Below are positions 18,019-27,002 of a stretch of 32,311 nucleotides of DNA, one piece after another. Positions within the stretch are counted from its first letter, which is position 1; each line of letters opens with the position of its first letter. This stretch comes from Alphaproteobacteria bacterium (GTDB taxonomy: Bacteria > Pseudomonadota > Alphaproteobacteria > JABAAW01 > JAHZMA01), in assembly GCA_022599575.1 (NCBI GenBank), contig JAHZMA010000006.1, positions 1-32,311 of the forward strand. The letters run 5' to 3'. The translations under genes and the position numbers were made by a program. The notes under the pieces were generated by a model, which had not been told where the DNA came from, did no database searches, and was given only the letters and a program-made list of their open reading frames with translations.

Positions 18019-19335
18019 ATGCTATTGAATCAGCAAATGAAGCGCGTAATTCTAAAATTTGGCAAAAAAAGCATTTTATGGCTATCACATCAGCGATGGT
18101 TTGTGCATGTGTGGCGTTGTTGTTTTGGCATCAAAATTTTGCATCTGCCTGCTTTTAGTTTACGTGATTTTACGCCCGCGCAAATGATAAAAATACCAGA
18201 GTTTCAGATTAACAAACACAAACAAAATCATTTGTTCGATAGTTTCAAGCAAACAAAACCGATGCGTGATGATAAAAGCCCGATTGCCGTTAGAATCATC
18301 GCTGATGCGGTAGTAATTGCAGGCATGCCATTTTATATCAGTGATAATAAAATATGGATTCGCGAAAATTTTGATTTTGATTATAGTGAATTAGAAGTAC
18401 ATTTATTGTTTCGCTCGGCAATCAGTCAGTTTTATTACACGCTTACCGATAGGCAAGTCGCATTATCGGCACGCTATTTACAAGCGGAAAGGGCGATTGA
18501 TAAAGGCATTAGCCTATTGCCCGCGATTGATAATTACTGGCATTTTATGTTTGAACAAGCCCCTAAAATTTTATTAAGCGAGATGGCGGGGATTCCCGAT
18601 GATGTGCCATTATTACTGCCCGATAATTTATATCATACTTTTTATGATATTGTTGATGCGCTGAATCAAGGCAAAAGAGAGGTGATATGCCTGCCTGCTT
18701 TACAGAAAAGTGAATGGTTGCGCCCGAAAAATAACAAGGTAATTAAAATTAATAAACTCTATCATATCGGCGATATTAGTAATCTTATCACCTATTGCAA
18801 ATCAGATTTTATATTCACGCTTGAAAATTATCAGCATCACACACAATGTAATATGGTGCGCTTGATGGTAAAGAAATTGCTAGATGGTTATAACATCACG
18901 CCAAAAGCTGATAGCAAAATCAAATTATTTGTTAAACGTAATTCTTTTTATAGAATTCCGCAAAATCAAGAAAAATTAGAGCAATTTTTTGTCAAACATG
19001 GCTGGATAGTTTTTGAACCAGAAAAACATTCTTTTGCCGAACAGGTTGACATATGTTCGCGTGCATCAGCATTTTTTGCGTTTCGCGGCGCCGCACTTAC
19101 CAATGCGTTATTTTTGCCTGCTGAAGCAAAAAAAATCATTTTTTGGCATGGTAGTTTGGCACAGGGGCAGTTATTGCCAGCATATCAAGAACCTTTAATA
19201 TGGGATATTTTATTAGAAAATGCTTATTTATTGCAAAATGCTTTTATCCCTGATTTTGCAGGTGATGGTCATGGCACACCTTATTTAAGTGAGAAAAATT
19301 GGCAGGATTTACAAGAAATTATATCAAGAGAGTAA
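18019..19335 (+). CDS. Glycosyltransferase family 61 (DUF563) protein
   Basis: 438 residues. GT61 signatures: DNYWHFMFEQAPKILL (about 171-186), KLFVKRNSFYRIPQNQEKLE (302-321), GWIVFEPEKHSFAEQVDICS, and AFFAFRGAALTNALF (351-365), in which Arg replaces the usual His of the hGA motif. The family transfers sugars such as xylose in plants; bacterial members are usually in polysaccharide loci, and the acceptor is unknown here. The start could be ATG 18019 or ATG 18037; neither has a strong ribosome site. It stands alone on the plus strand, and its last 12 nt overlap the convergent pgeF gene. The nearby galU/pmm run could supply activated sugars (inference). Confidence 0.82.
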   Translation: MLLNQQMKRVILKFGKKSILWLSHQRWFVHVWRCCFGIKILHLPAFSLRDFTPAQMIKIPEFQINKHKQNHLFDSFKQTKPMRDDKSPIAVRIIADAVVIAGMPFYISDNKIWIRENFDFDYSELEVHLLFRSAISQFYYTLTDRQVALSARYLQAERAIDKGISLLPAIDNYWHFMFEQAPKILLSEMAGIPDDVPLLLPDNLYHTFYDIVDALNQGKREVICLPALQKSEWLRPKNNKVIKINKLYHIGDISNLITYCKSDFIFTLENYQHHTQCNMVRLMVKKLLDGYNITPKADSKIKLFVKRNSFYRIPQNQEKLEQFFVKHGWIVFEPEKHSFAEQVDICSRASAFFAFRGAALTNALFLPAEAKKIIFWHGSLAQGQLLPAYQEPLIWDILLENAYLLQNAFIPDFAGDGHGTPYLSEKNWQDLQEIISRE

Positions 19336-20202
19336 TTGAAACCCAATGACCGAAATATTGCGCCCATAATCCGCTTCGCCACGCAAGCAGCTGCGCCGAT
19401 AGCTGAAATAATCATCCTCTTGTGCAACTGTATCATCGGGGCTGACGGTGATTGTATGAACGCCCGCTTGTGTGAGCAAATGTTTTACAAAATTTTTAAG
19501 GTCGAATAAATATTTTGTTTGTTTCTCCCCATTATCAGATATATCGCTATCGGGTATGAAAAATTGCTGATAATTTGAATCACGCTCGATAAAATTATCG
19601 TAAAATTCGGCGCCCACCTGATAAGATTTCTGCGCGATTGCGGGACCAATCAAGGCTTCTATATTTTGTGCGTTATCCCTATAACGCATACCATACATAG
19701 CACGCATGGCAGTGATGGTGCTTTCTAACACGCCTGCAAGTGCGCCCTTCCAGCCCGCATGGGCGGCAGCAGTGATGCCCGTTTGCTTATCGTAAAATAA
19801 CACAGGCACGCAATCGGCAGTCATAATGCCCATCAAATTTTTACAATCACTGCCTGCCATACTTATCATCGCATCGCCTTTCACGCGTCCATTTTTGGCG
19901 CGAATCGCATGGGCGGCAAACGGCACTGCAATCAACCGTGCTGAATGATATTGGTGCAATAAAGCTAATGCTGACTTATTAGCATCATTGCCTAATAATG
20001 TTTGGCAAACATGATTAAGATTCGCCTGCACTCTATCGGGCGCATCATTTGAGCCGATTCCGCAATTTAAGCCCTTATAGATGTTCTCATCATTATCACT
20101 GGCATTATCACTTATTTTACGCGTGAAAAAACCATGCGGAATATTCCAATGAGGATTATGATGATAAATCAATCCGTTTTTTTGTTGTTTGATAAGTGTC
20201 AT
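19324..20202 (-). CDS. pgeF: Peptidoglycan editing factor PgeF (YfiH/laccase-domain)
   Basis: 292 residues. Metal-binding residues of the YfiH fold are visible: H86 (LLHQYHS), C131 (MTADCVP) and H148 (AAHAGWKG), with EALIGPAIAQKSYQVG and the end motif DDYFSYRRSC. Proteins of this family were called laccases or polyphenol oxidases; the better supported role is removing misincorporated amino acids from muropeptides, and adenosine deaminase-type activities are reported for others. It sits at the end of the galU-to-pgeF run, next to an M23 peptidase, in keeping with a cell-wall role. The 3' end overlaps the GT61 gene by 12 nt. Confidence 0.92.
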   Translation of the reverse strand: MTLIKQQKNGLIYHHNPHWNIPHGFFTRKISDNASDNDENIYKGLNCGIGSNDAPDRVQANLNHVCQTLLGNDANKSALALLHQYHSARLIAVPFAAHAIRAKNGRVKGDAMISMAGSDCKNLMGIMTADCVPVLFYDKQTGITAAAHAGWKGALAGVLESTITAMRAMYGMRYRDNAQNIEALIGPAIAQKSYQVGAEFYDNFIERDSNYQQFFIPDSDISDNGEKQTKYLFDLKNFVKHLLTQAGVHTITVSPDDTVAQEDDYFSYRRSCLRGEADYGRNISVIGFQLLS

Positions 20203-20210
20203 GTTGAAAA

Positions 20211-20236
20211 TTTCATTATAGTCGTTTCATTATAGT
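20211..20236. repeat. 12-nt direct repeat with two TATAAT boxes upstream of pgeF
   Basis: TTTCATTATAGT at 20211-20222 and 20225-20236, 2 nt apart. On the minus strand each copy contains TATAAT. They lie in the 38-nt gap between the M23 stop and the pgeF start. No good -35 is placed correctly, and the nearer box would give an almost leaderless transcript, so a promoter is possible but not shown. Confidence 0.5.
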
Positions 20237-20240
20237 TATA

Positions 20241-21134
20241 TCATTGTTTTTTAGGCACTAAAGTTGCGGCATCGATTCGCTGATTATACCAGCTAACGCG
20301 CCAATCAAGATGCGGACCAGTAGAACGCCCGCTTGAGCCAACCGAGCCAATTTCTTGTCCGCGCTTTACATATGCGCCATGATTAACATAAATTTTATGT
20401 AAATGCAAAAAGCTAGAGACAAGCCCATGCCCATGGTCAATCATAATGGTTTTGCCACTAAAATACATATCGGGATGCACCAATTTAACGATACCATTAG
20501 CGGGCGCAATAATCGGTGTGCCTTTTTTGGCTGCTATATCAATTCCCCAATGGGGGCTGCGCTGTTGCCCGTTTAAGATACGTTGCGAACCATAACGTCC
20601 CGTAATTCTACCCTTCAATGGCCAGATAAATTTTGTATCAAACCCATCAACATTGCTGATATTCGCACGCACTTTTTTCGTTAAATTTGCCTCATGCTTG
20701 ATACGGGTGATAAATTTTTTGGAAGGGGTTACTTTACTAGGTGGCAAGCCATCAATATATTGTCGCTTATATTTGCGCTGTTTAATGTTGATTTGATAGG
20801 TTTTTCTATCACCATTTTGTTTGATATGCACCAGATTTAACAAGGCAGAGGCTTGATAGGGAATGCCGATAATAAAGCGGCCATCATTGGTGGTTTTGAT
20901 TGTTTTACCTAAAAATTGTAACTGGTGTTTTTCAGGTAATCTGCCTTTCAGCCAACCACCTTGATAGGGGACACCGTAAAGTTTTAAATCGCCCGCATCG
21001 TAGAATTTTGCATCATCATAGCTTGGCAAATAACCAGCCTGTTGGGTATTAGTATCGGCATAGGCATGAGGTGACAATAGGCATAAATATGTTATGCCGA
21101 TAATAAAAAATTTATGTCTTATCAATGATTGCAT
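20241..21134 (-). CDS. M23-family (LytM domain) peptidase
   Basis: 297 residues from ATG 21134 (GGAA 7 nt upstream). The signal peptide is about residues 1-25 (AYA-DT). The zinc peptidase domain is at about 170-290: HWGID gives H195 and D199, HLH gives H244 and H246, and GPHLDWRV gives H275. All catalytic and metal residues of the LytM class are present, so an active peptidoglycan endopeptidase is likely. The 5' end overlaps xseA by 23 nt; upstream ATGs inside xseA would add a few residues before the signal peptide. pgeF follows. Confidence 0.92.
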   Translation of the reverse strand: MQSLIRHKFFIIGITYLCLLSPHAYADTNTQQAGYLPSYDDAKFYDAGDLKLYGVPYQGGWLKGRLPEKHQLQFLGKTIKTTNDGRFIIGIPYQASALLNLVHIKQNGDRKTYQINIKQRKYKRQYIDGLPPSKVTPSKKFITRIKHEANLTKKVRANISNVDGFDTKFIWPLKGRITGRYGSQRILNGQQRSPHWGIDIAAKKGTPIIAPANGIVKLVHPDMYFSGKTIMIDHGHGLVSSFLHLHKIYVNHGAYVKRGQEIGSVGSSGRSTGPHLDWRVSWYNQRIDAATLVPKKQ

Positions 21135-22428
21135 CAGCTGTTCCATTTGCAAAAACGATGCCGATTTTATCCCCTGCTTTAAGTGTATCTGAATGTTTTA
21201 TCAATTCGCCCGCTTCGTTCTTTACCAAGCTAAACCCACGCTGTAATGTTTTGCGATAAGAATAGCTTTCCAGCTTAACCACCTGTAAAGATAGGTTTTT
21301 TTGCATTGTTTGGATATGATTGCGATAAGATTGTGCCAGATGTTTTTTCTGTCCCGCATAAATTTGCTGTTTTTGATAAAGCAAATGCCTGCAATCGGGC
21401 AAGCGAATGGTTTGCAAGCGATGCTGATAGCGCACGGTTAAATTCTTAATGGCATGTTTAATTGTGATGGTCGCAATATCTATATGCTGAGCGTAAGTTT
21501 CAAAAATTTTATGCTTGCGCGTTAGAAATGTTTGATTGATTGCTAATTGTTGCTTGGCATTTTGTTGCAAATGATATAACGCACGACGCAAACGGTTGCG
21601 AATATCGTTAACATTTATCATCAATTCTTGCTTAACGGGCGTTGCCATTTCAGCAGCCGCAGTTGGGGTGGGGGCGCGATAATCTGCCGCCTCGTCAATT
21701 AAGGTGTGGTCGGTTTCATGTCCGATGGCAGAGATAATCGGGATAGTGCAACGCGCCACTGTTTGCACAATAATCTCTTCGTTAAAGCACCATAAATCTT
21801 CTAGCGAACCACCACCACGTGCCACGATAATCACATCGGGGCGTGGCACCATATTTTGCAGCGCATCAATCGCTTGGGCGATTTTATTTTCTGCCCCTTG
21901 CCCCTGCACTGGCACGGCATATAGCATAACATGGCAGGGCATACGTTGTTCGATACGGTGTAAAATATCTTGCAATACCGCGCCACTTGCCGATGTTACC
22001 ACGCCAATATGTTGTGGCACAAGCGGTAATAAGCGTGGCACACGGTTGAACAAACCTTGCGCGGCTAATTTTTTACGCCTATCATGCAACATTTTCAATA
22101 GCGCACCTTCGCCAGCAATCTCTAAATTATCAACAATGATTTGATAATTGGAACGTGCGCCATAGGTGGTGATTTTGCCAAATGCAATCACTTCAGCACC
22201 TTCTTCTAGTAAATGCGCCAGTTTAGTGGCCACGCCACGCCAACAAATCGCATTTAGAACTGCTTTTTCATCTTTTAAGCTGTAATAGATATGCCCCGAA
22301 GAAGCACGGGTGAGCCCTGAAATCTCACCACGAATCCGAACATAGTTAAATTCGGTTTCCACATGTTTTTTCAGCGCGTTAGAAAAGTCACTTACCTGAT
22401 AGAGTGGCGGATGATTGTCTAAATCCAT
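21112..22428 (-). CDS. xseA: Exodeoxyribonuclease VII large subunit
   Basis: 438 residues. With XseB (not in the window) it degrades single-stranded DNA. The OB-fold N-terminus begins PPLYQVSDFSNALKKHVE; the catalytic core has GVVTSASGAVLQDILHRI, VIIVARGGGSLEDLWCFNEE, SAIGHETDHTLIDEAADYRA and PTPTAAAE. A long helical region and a C-terminal domain with LQRGFSLVKNEAGE follow. The reading frame stays open to 22566, but ATG 22428 starts right before the domain, has GGGA upstream and lies 13 nt after the symporter stop, so it is chosen. Confidence 0.95.
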   Translation of the reverse strand: MDLDNHPPLYQVSDFSNALKKHVETEFNYVRIRGEISGLTRASSGHIYYSLKDEKAVLNAICWRGVATKLAHLLEEGAEVIAFGKITTYGARSNYQIIVDNLEIAGEGALLKMLHDRRKKLAAQGLFNRVPRLLPLVPQHIGVVTSASGAVLQDILHRIEQRMPCHVMLYAVPVQGQGAENKIAQAIDALQNMVPRPDVIIVARGGGSLEDLWCFNEEIIVQTVARCTIPIISAIGHETDHTLIDEAADYRAPTPTAAAEMATPVKQELMINVNDIRNRLRRALYHLQQNAKQQLAINQTFLTRKHKIFETYAQHIDIATITIKHAIKNLTVRYQHRLQTIRLPDCRHLLYQKQQIYAGQKKHLAQSYRNHIQTMQKNLSLQVVKLESYSYRKTLQRGFSLVKNEAGELIKHSDTLKAGDKIGIVFANGTADAIIDKT

Positions 22429-22441
22429 CAGATTATTCCCG

Positions 22442-23842
22442 CTATATCCAAATACGGCGTAGCGTTCGCAAACGATAAATAATTCTGCGCCATATAGAAA
22501 TATGTCCAGATTGTGCATTAAGATGTTCAACCTCGCGGACATTGGCAAGCACAGTGATAATAGCAATAAAATTAGGAATTGCCATCAACGCCAAAGCCAA
22601 TTCATGAATTCGGATAAAATAAATAGAAAGTGTAAGGCTGGCAAGCGGTATTAAACCCACCCAGAAAATGCGCGCAGGCCAAACTGCAATCTGCCCGAAT
22701 AAGAAGAAACACACTGTTTCCACATAATAGCCCCATGCTAGAATGGAAGCCAGTGACATAAGTAGAATCGTTATCACAATCGCTTCGCGTCCATAGGATT
22801 CAACATGTTCAAAAAACTGCACCAATTGCAAAATGCTCTCGCCATCAGCATCTAACGCACCTGAGAGATAAATCACGAAACTCACCAGAAAAGTTACTAA
22901 AATGCCGGCAATCAGATTGGCAATCACTGCCATATAGCCTTGCTGACGGGCATCATAGGTAACGGTTGCACTATGGGCAATACCGCTTGTGCCAAGCCCA
23001 GTACCAGTGCCATAAAGGGCGCGGGCAAAGCCAAATATTACCATCATGCTGATGCTGGCACCCGTATCGGCACTGCGGGCACTAAAGGCTTCATTGATAA
23101 TCAGCATAAAAAAATCTGGCAGTTGATAGCCGTAAAATGATAACACATAAACCAGCATGACGGCAAACATCAGTAGGCTAGCACCCATTAGAATTGAAAC
23201 GATAATTGAGGTAAGGCGCACCCCATAACAGCTGCAAATACCCACAATAGTGATGATACCAACCATGATATAGAAAGGGTCTAGGTCAAAATATTCATGC
23301 CCTAACTGCCCAATGAAACGCACAGGTAAATGATTGCCAAGCCCAACCGAGCCGATAAGCAAGAAGATACAATAAAAAATTGCTAATATTGTGCCTAATA
23401 ATGCGGCATTCTTGCCTAAACCATATTTTAACACATACATGGGGCCGCCAACAAACTGCCCTCTATGGTTGACTTTGCGAAACAGGATTGATTGAATCGT
23501 TTCAATATATTTAACGCCTAATAATAAAATGGTAAAAATCCAGACATAAAACAACACGCCATAGCCCGCAATCGCAATCACCAGCACTGTGCCTAACAGA
23601 TGCCCTGCGGTCATGGAGGTGGCGATTGACATCAAAAAGCCACTACGGGGTGTGATGCCTAGCCCGAAAGTTTCCTTTTGTACCGAAAATAATTTACGGG
23701 TTGCGCTTTTTAACAATTGCCACTGCACGATAAAGCCTGCACCTAAGCGTAAGGGCAGGCTAATGGCCACTAAAAAAGCGACAATCGGCAAAAAAGAGAG
23801 CCATAAAAATTCATTAAATGTGCTGATAAGATTAAAATCCAT
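22442..23842 (-). CDS. Sodium:alanine/glycine symporter family (AGCS) protein
   Basis: 466 residues with about 11 hydrophobic segments. Family landmarks: GPMYVLKYGLG (about residues 133-143) and the segment GTGTGLGTSGIAHSATVT (about 275-292), in place of the usual GNEAGxGSAPIAHA-type signature. It probably imports alanine, glycine or a related amino acid with Na+; the divergent signature makes the substrate uncertain. It sits between the response regulator (8-nt gap) and xseA (13-nt gap) in one transcript direction. The ribosome site before ATG 23842 is weak. Confidence 0.8.
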   Translation of the reverse strand: MDFNLISTFNEFLWLSFLPIVAFLVAISLPLRLGAGFIVQWQLLKSATRKLFSVQKETFGLGITPRSGFLMSIATSMTAGHLLGTVLVIAIAGYGVLFYVWIFTILLLGVKYIETIQSILFRKVNHRGQFVGGPMYVLKYGLGKNAALLGTILAIFYCIFLLIGSVGLGNHLPVRFIGQLGHEYFDLDPFYIMVGIITIVGICSCYGVRLTSIIVSILMGASLLMFAVMLVYVLSFYGYQLPDFFMLIINEAFSARSADTGASISMMVIFGFARALYGTGTGLGTSGIAHSATVTYDARQQGYMAVIANLIAGILVTFLVSFVIYLSGALDADGESILQLVQFFEHVESYGREAIVITILLMSLASILAWGYYVETVCFFLFGQIAVWPARIFWVGLIPLASLTLSIYFIRIHELALALMAIPNFIAIITVLANVREVEHLNAQSGHISIWRRIIYRLRTLRRIWI

Positions 23843-23850
23843 GATGTTTT

Positions 23851-24579
23851 TTATGTTGCCCCAAGATTGATTGATTTTTTATTATTTATTTTTGCATTAA
23901 TTATTTTATTATTATTTATCGCTTCAGGAGCGCAAGTTTTTTTAAGATGCAACAGGCGGTAACCTTGCTTATCGCTTAATAAATATTCAGGTTTTTGAGA
24001 ACCCGCTTCAATTTTTTGGCGCAAGCGATAAATATGGGTTTCTAATGTGTGGGTATCAATACCGCTTTTATAGCCCCACACATCTTGCAGTAATTTTTCG
24101 CGCTTCACTGTTCTGCCACCTGCACGGCAGAGGTAATTTAAGATTTGGCTTTCTTTTTCCGTCAGATTGGTTTTACGGTCATTGATGGTAAGATAATTTT
24201 TATTGGTATGAAAATACCATGGTCCGAATTGCCAATGCACATTCGTTACCATTCTATCAAGCGCATCTAATAAATCATTGAGTCGAAAAGGTTTTTCAAG
24301 CAGATAATAGGATTGAAAAATAGGGTCTATTTCTGTATCACTATCGGCAAGCACGATAGCAGGCGGAAAAGCGAGGTTATGGTAGCCACTTAAATCAGCA
24401 TCTTTTAAGATAATATCATCAATAATCAGCGCATCATAATTTTCTTTTGCCATTAATTCTACCATTTGCTCAAAATCTGGGGCAATGTCGCAGGTAAAAT
24501 TATCAGATTGCGTGAGTAAAATTTGCAATTCATCAGCAATAAGCATATGGTTTTCAACAATGATAAGACGATTTTTCAT
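23851..24579 (-). CDS. OmpR-type response regulator with degenerate receiver
   Basis: 242 residues from ATG 24579 (AGGG just upstream). The receiver domain (about 1-110) keeps the phosphoacceptor D54 (ALIIDD) and K96 (LLEKPF). The usual acidic pair is E9-N10 (IIVENHM), and the Thr/Ser switch position is A78 (IVLADSD). The winged-helix domain (about 120-212) is well formed: LTEKESQILNYLCRAGGRTV, LLQDVWGYKSGIDTHTLETH, YRLRQKIE. No histidine kinase is in the window, so it is an orphan here. It lies 32 nt after pmm and 8 nt before the symporter gene. Targets are unknown. Confidence 0.88.
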   Translation of the reverse strand: MKNRLIIVENHMLIADELQILLTQSDNFTCDIAPDFEQMVELMAKENYDALIIDDIILKDADLSGYHNLAFPPAIVLADSDTEIDPIFQSYYLLEKPFRLNDLLDALDRMVTNVHWQFGPWYFHTNKNYLTINDRKTNLTEKESQILNYLCRAGGRTVKREKLLQDVWGYKSGIDTHTLETHIYRLRQKIEAGSQKPEYLLSDKQGYRLLHLKKTCAPEAINNNKIINAKINNKKSINLGAT

Positions 24580-24611
24580 GTCCCTATTTTTACCGATAAA
24601 AAGCGGTTTCG

Positions 24612-26054
24612 TCAAGCATTAGCCTTATCAATTTCGTTTTTAATTTTTTGTAAGGATTCAGGTGGCAAATGCGTTAATATTACAAAGGCGGATTGCAACA
24701 AATTTGCCAATGTCTCTTTATCATTGGCTTCGGCACGAAACACTAACGCATTTTCAGTATTTGAAGCGCGTATCAGCCACCAATTATCGCCATCTTCTAT
24801 TCTTATGCCATCAATATCATTATAAGCAAATCCGCTTTGTTTGGCTTCATTGATGATTGCTTGCATCATGGGTTGCTTATTTTGTTCTTCTATGTCGATT
24901 CTTATTTCTGGGGTGCTACACATTTTGGGCAATTCATTCGCTAAATCGGCAAGGCTTTTATGTGCTTGCTGTTTGGCATCACTCAGCCGATTGATAAGCT
25001 TAATCGCGGCATAAATGGCATCATCAAAATAGTGATTATCGGCAAAGAAAATATGCCCGCTCATTTCAGCGGCGAATATTGCTTGTTGCGCCATCATCGC
25101 GGTTTTAATCAGTGAATGGCCTGTTGCAGTAACAAACGCCTTGCCACCCATCGCGCGCACCGCATTAATAGCAGCAGATGATGTTTTCACATCGCCTAAA
25201 ATAAGAGAATTGGGTTTTTTTTGTAAAACATCATACGCTAATATTGGCAATAGCTGGTCGCCATATAGTATATTGCCTTCATTATCCACCACGCCTAAAC
25301 GGTCGCCATCACCATCAAATGCAATGCCCAAATCAAGCTGATATTGTTTCACTAAATTTTGTAAATCACGCATATTTTGTGGCTTGGAAGGGTCGGGGTG
25401 ATGGTTGGGAAAAGTGCCATCAATCTGTTCGTAAAGTAGATGATGCTCACCCTCTAATTTTTGCGTTAAATGTTGTATTATTTCTCCTGCTGCGCCATTG
25501 CCCATATCCCAACCAATTTTCAATGGTTTAAATGTTACTTGTTGCAACAAAAAGCTAATATAATCATGAGTGATATTTTTATGTGTTAATGTGCCAATTC
25601 TTTCGGCATTGATGATTTTGCCTTGCTGTGCACGTTGTGGTAATGCTTTGATGTCATCACCAAAAAATGGTTTATTGCCCATCATAATTTTGATGCCGTT
25701 ATAATTGGCTGGGTTATGCGAGCCCGTTACCATTAAAGCCAGCCCACTATTGAATAAAGCACTGGCATGGTAAAGCATTGGGGTTGGCACCAGACCAATC
25801 ATTATCACATCTATGCCGCTTTGCATCACCCCTTGTGCTAGCGCATCAGCCAGTTGGGGCGAGCTTAATCTGCCATCATAACCCAAAACGCAAGCTGATA
25901 AATTTCTTTCTATCGCTTGGCTTGCTAGTAACCTGCCGATAAGATGATAGCATTCCTCATCAATGGTTTCGCCTATAATACCGCGAATATCATAGCTACG
26001 AAAAATAGAGGAATGTAAAGGAGGTTGGCGGAGATGGCTAGCTGTTATTGGCAT
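24612..26054 (-). CDS. Phosphomannomutase/phosphoglucomutase
   Basis: 480 residues of the alpha-D-phosphohexomutase superfamily, AlgC/ManB-like. It interconverts hexose 6- and 1-phosphates. The phosphoserine loop is VTGSHNP (S112), the Mg-binding loop DGDGDR (247-252), the sugar-binding loop AEMSGHIFF (about 325-333), and the phosphate-binding loop RASNTENALVFRAEA near the C-terminus. It follows galU with a 17-nt overlap, so glucose-1-phosphate made here can go straight to GalU for UDP-glucose (inference). The glucose versus mannose preference cannot be read from sequence. Confidence 0.93.
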   Translation of the reverse strand: MPITASHLRQPPLHSSIFRSYDIRGIIGETIDEECYHLIGRLLASQAIERNLSACVLGYDGRLSSPQLADALAQGVMQSGIDVIMIGLVPTPMLYHASALFNSGLALMVTGSHNPANYNGIKIMMGNKPFFGDDIKALPQRAQQGKIINAERIGTLTHKNITHDYISFLLQQVTFKPLKIGWDMGNGAAGEIIQHLTQKLEGEHHLLYEQIDGTFPNHHPDPSKPQNMRDLQNLVKQYQLDLGIAFDGDGDRLGVVDNEGNILYGDQLLPILAYDVLQKKPNSLILGDVKTSSAAINAVRAMGGKAFVTATGHSLIKTAMMAQQAIFAAEMSGHIFFADNHYFDDAIYAAIKLINRLSDAKQQAHKSLADLANELPKMCSTPEIRIDIEEQNKQPMMQAIINEAKQSGFAYNDIDGIRIEDGDNWWLIRASNTENALVFRAEANDKETLANLLQSAFVILTHLPPESLQKIKNEIDKANA

Positions 26055-26922
26055 ATTTTTTAATGATATTTCTCATATCCTGTTTTAAGTCTTCGCTGCG
26101 AAGGGCGGCCGCAATATTGGCTTCTAGCCAGCCGATACGTTTACCACAATCAAACCGTTCGCCATCATAAAGCACACCATAAATATCACGCGTGGCTAAT
26201 TGTGCGCTGATGGCATCGGTAAGCTGAATTTCGCCACCAGCACCAGCAAGTTTTTTATTGAGATGAACAAAAATACCGGGGTCAAGCACATAGCGCCCAA
26301 TAATACAATGATTGGAAGGTGCTTCTTCAACCGTTGGTTTTTCAACCATTTGGTCGGCTCTGATAACTTTTTGCCCAGATTTAAGGGTAATTTCAGTGCC
26401 CGCAATCACCCCGTAGCGCACCACATCTTCGCGTGGTAAATCTTGCATGGCAATCGCTAAGCCACCAGTTTCTTCATAAGAATCCATTAACATGCGTGTA
26501 CAATTTTGTTCGCCCATTAATAATTCATCGGGTGAGAGGATAACAAAGGGTTCATTGCCTGCCCAATGGCGCGCACACCAAATGGCATGACCGAGCCCCA
26601 ACCTCTCATCTTGGCGCAAATAAGTGATAGCACCAGTTTCAGGCAGATAGTCGGACATCATTTTCGCGATATCTGCTTTGCCGACTTTTTTGAGAAAGTT
26701 TTCCATATTGGCATCGCGGTCAAAATGGTCTTGAATGCTACTTTTTTCGCGGGCAGTGATAATCAAAATATGTTCAATGCCAGCATCTAATGCCTCTTCT
26801 ACCACATATTGGATCAGTGGCTTGGTGGCAACTGGTAACATTTCTTTTGGCACAACTTTCGTGGCGGGCAACATTCTTGTACCTAATCCTGCCGCTGGAA
26901 TAATCGCTTTTCTAACGCGCAT
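26038..26922 (-). CDS. galU: UTP-glucose-1-phosphate uridylyltransferase
   Basis: 294 residues. It makes UDP-glucose from UTP and glucose-1-phosphate, a precursor for envelope polysaccharides. The nucleotide-binding start KAIIPAAGLGTRMLPATK, followed by VPKEMLPV, is diagnostic, and later landmarks are LGLGHAIWCARHW, GEIQLTDAI and FDCGKRIGWLEANI. AAAGG lies 7 nt before ATG 26922. It is the first gene of the galU-pmm-RR-AGCS-xseA-M23-pgeF run; a promoter and dyad lie in the 80-nt gap upstream. Confidence 0.97.
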   Translation of the reverse strand: MRVRKAIIPAAGLGTRMLPATKVVPKEMLPVATKPLIQYVVEEALDAGIEHILIITAREKSSIQDHFDRDANMENFLKKVGKADIAKMMSDYLPETGAITYLRQDERLGLGHAIWCARHWAGNEPFVILSPDELLMGEQNCTRMLMDSYEETGGLAIAMQDLPREDVVRYGVIAGTEITLKSGQKVIRADQMVEKPTVEEAPSNHCIIGRYVLDPGIFVHLNKKLAGAGGEIQLTDAISAQLATRDIYGVLYDGERFDCGKRIGWLEANIAAALRSEDLKQDMRNIIKKYANNS

Positions 26923-26934
26923 TGTAAACCTTTT

Positions 26935-26950
26935 TGTAATGAGTATTACA
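26935..26950. promoter_or_regulatory. TGTAAT-N4-ATTACA dyad upstream of galU
   Basis: TGTAAT (26935-26940) and ATTACA (26945-26950) form an inverted repeat, followed by a third half-like GTGTAAT (26951-26957). It sits 13 nt upstream of the galU start, between a likely -35/-10 and the ribosome site. It has the size and symmetry of a repressor or regulator operator; no regulator is assigned. Confidence 0.4.
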
Positions 26951-26952
26951 GT

Positions 26953-26981
26953 GTAATTTTTGTTTTATAGCTTATTGTCAA
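26953..26981 (-). promoter_or_regulatory. Candidate promoter of the galU run
   Basis: A perfect TTGACA -35 on the minus strand (26976-26981) with a 17-nt spacer to AATTAC (26953-26958), a weak -10. The start would fall at or within the TGTAAT/ATTACA dyad. The strong -35 is the main evidence. Confidence 0.4.
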
Positions 26982-27002
26982 TTTTTTTGCAATACTCTAT
27001 CT

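Noticed and set aside
22429-22566. 46-residue N-terminal extension of XseA
   Set aside because: It overlaps the symporter gene end, and the XseA fold begins right after ATG 22428, which has a ribosome site.
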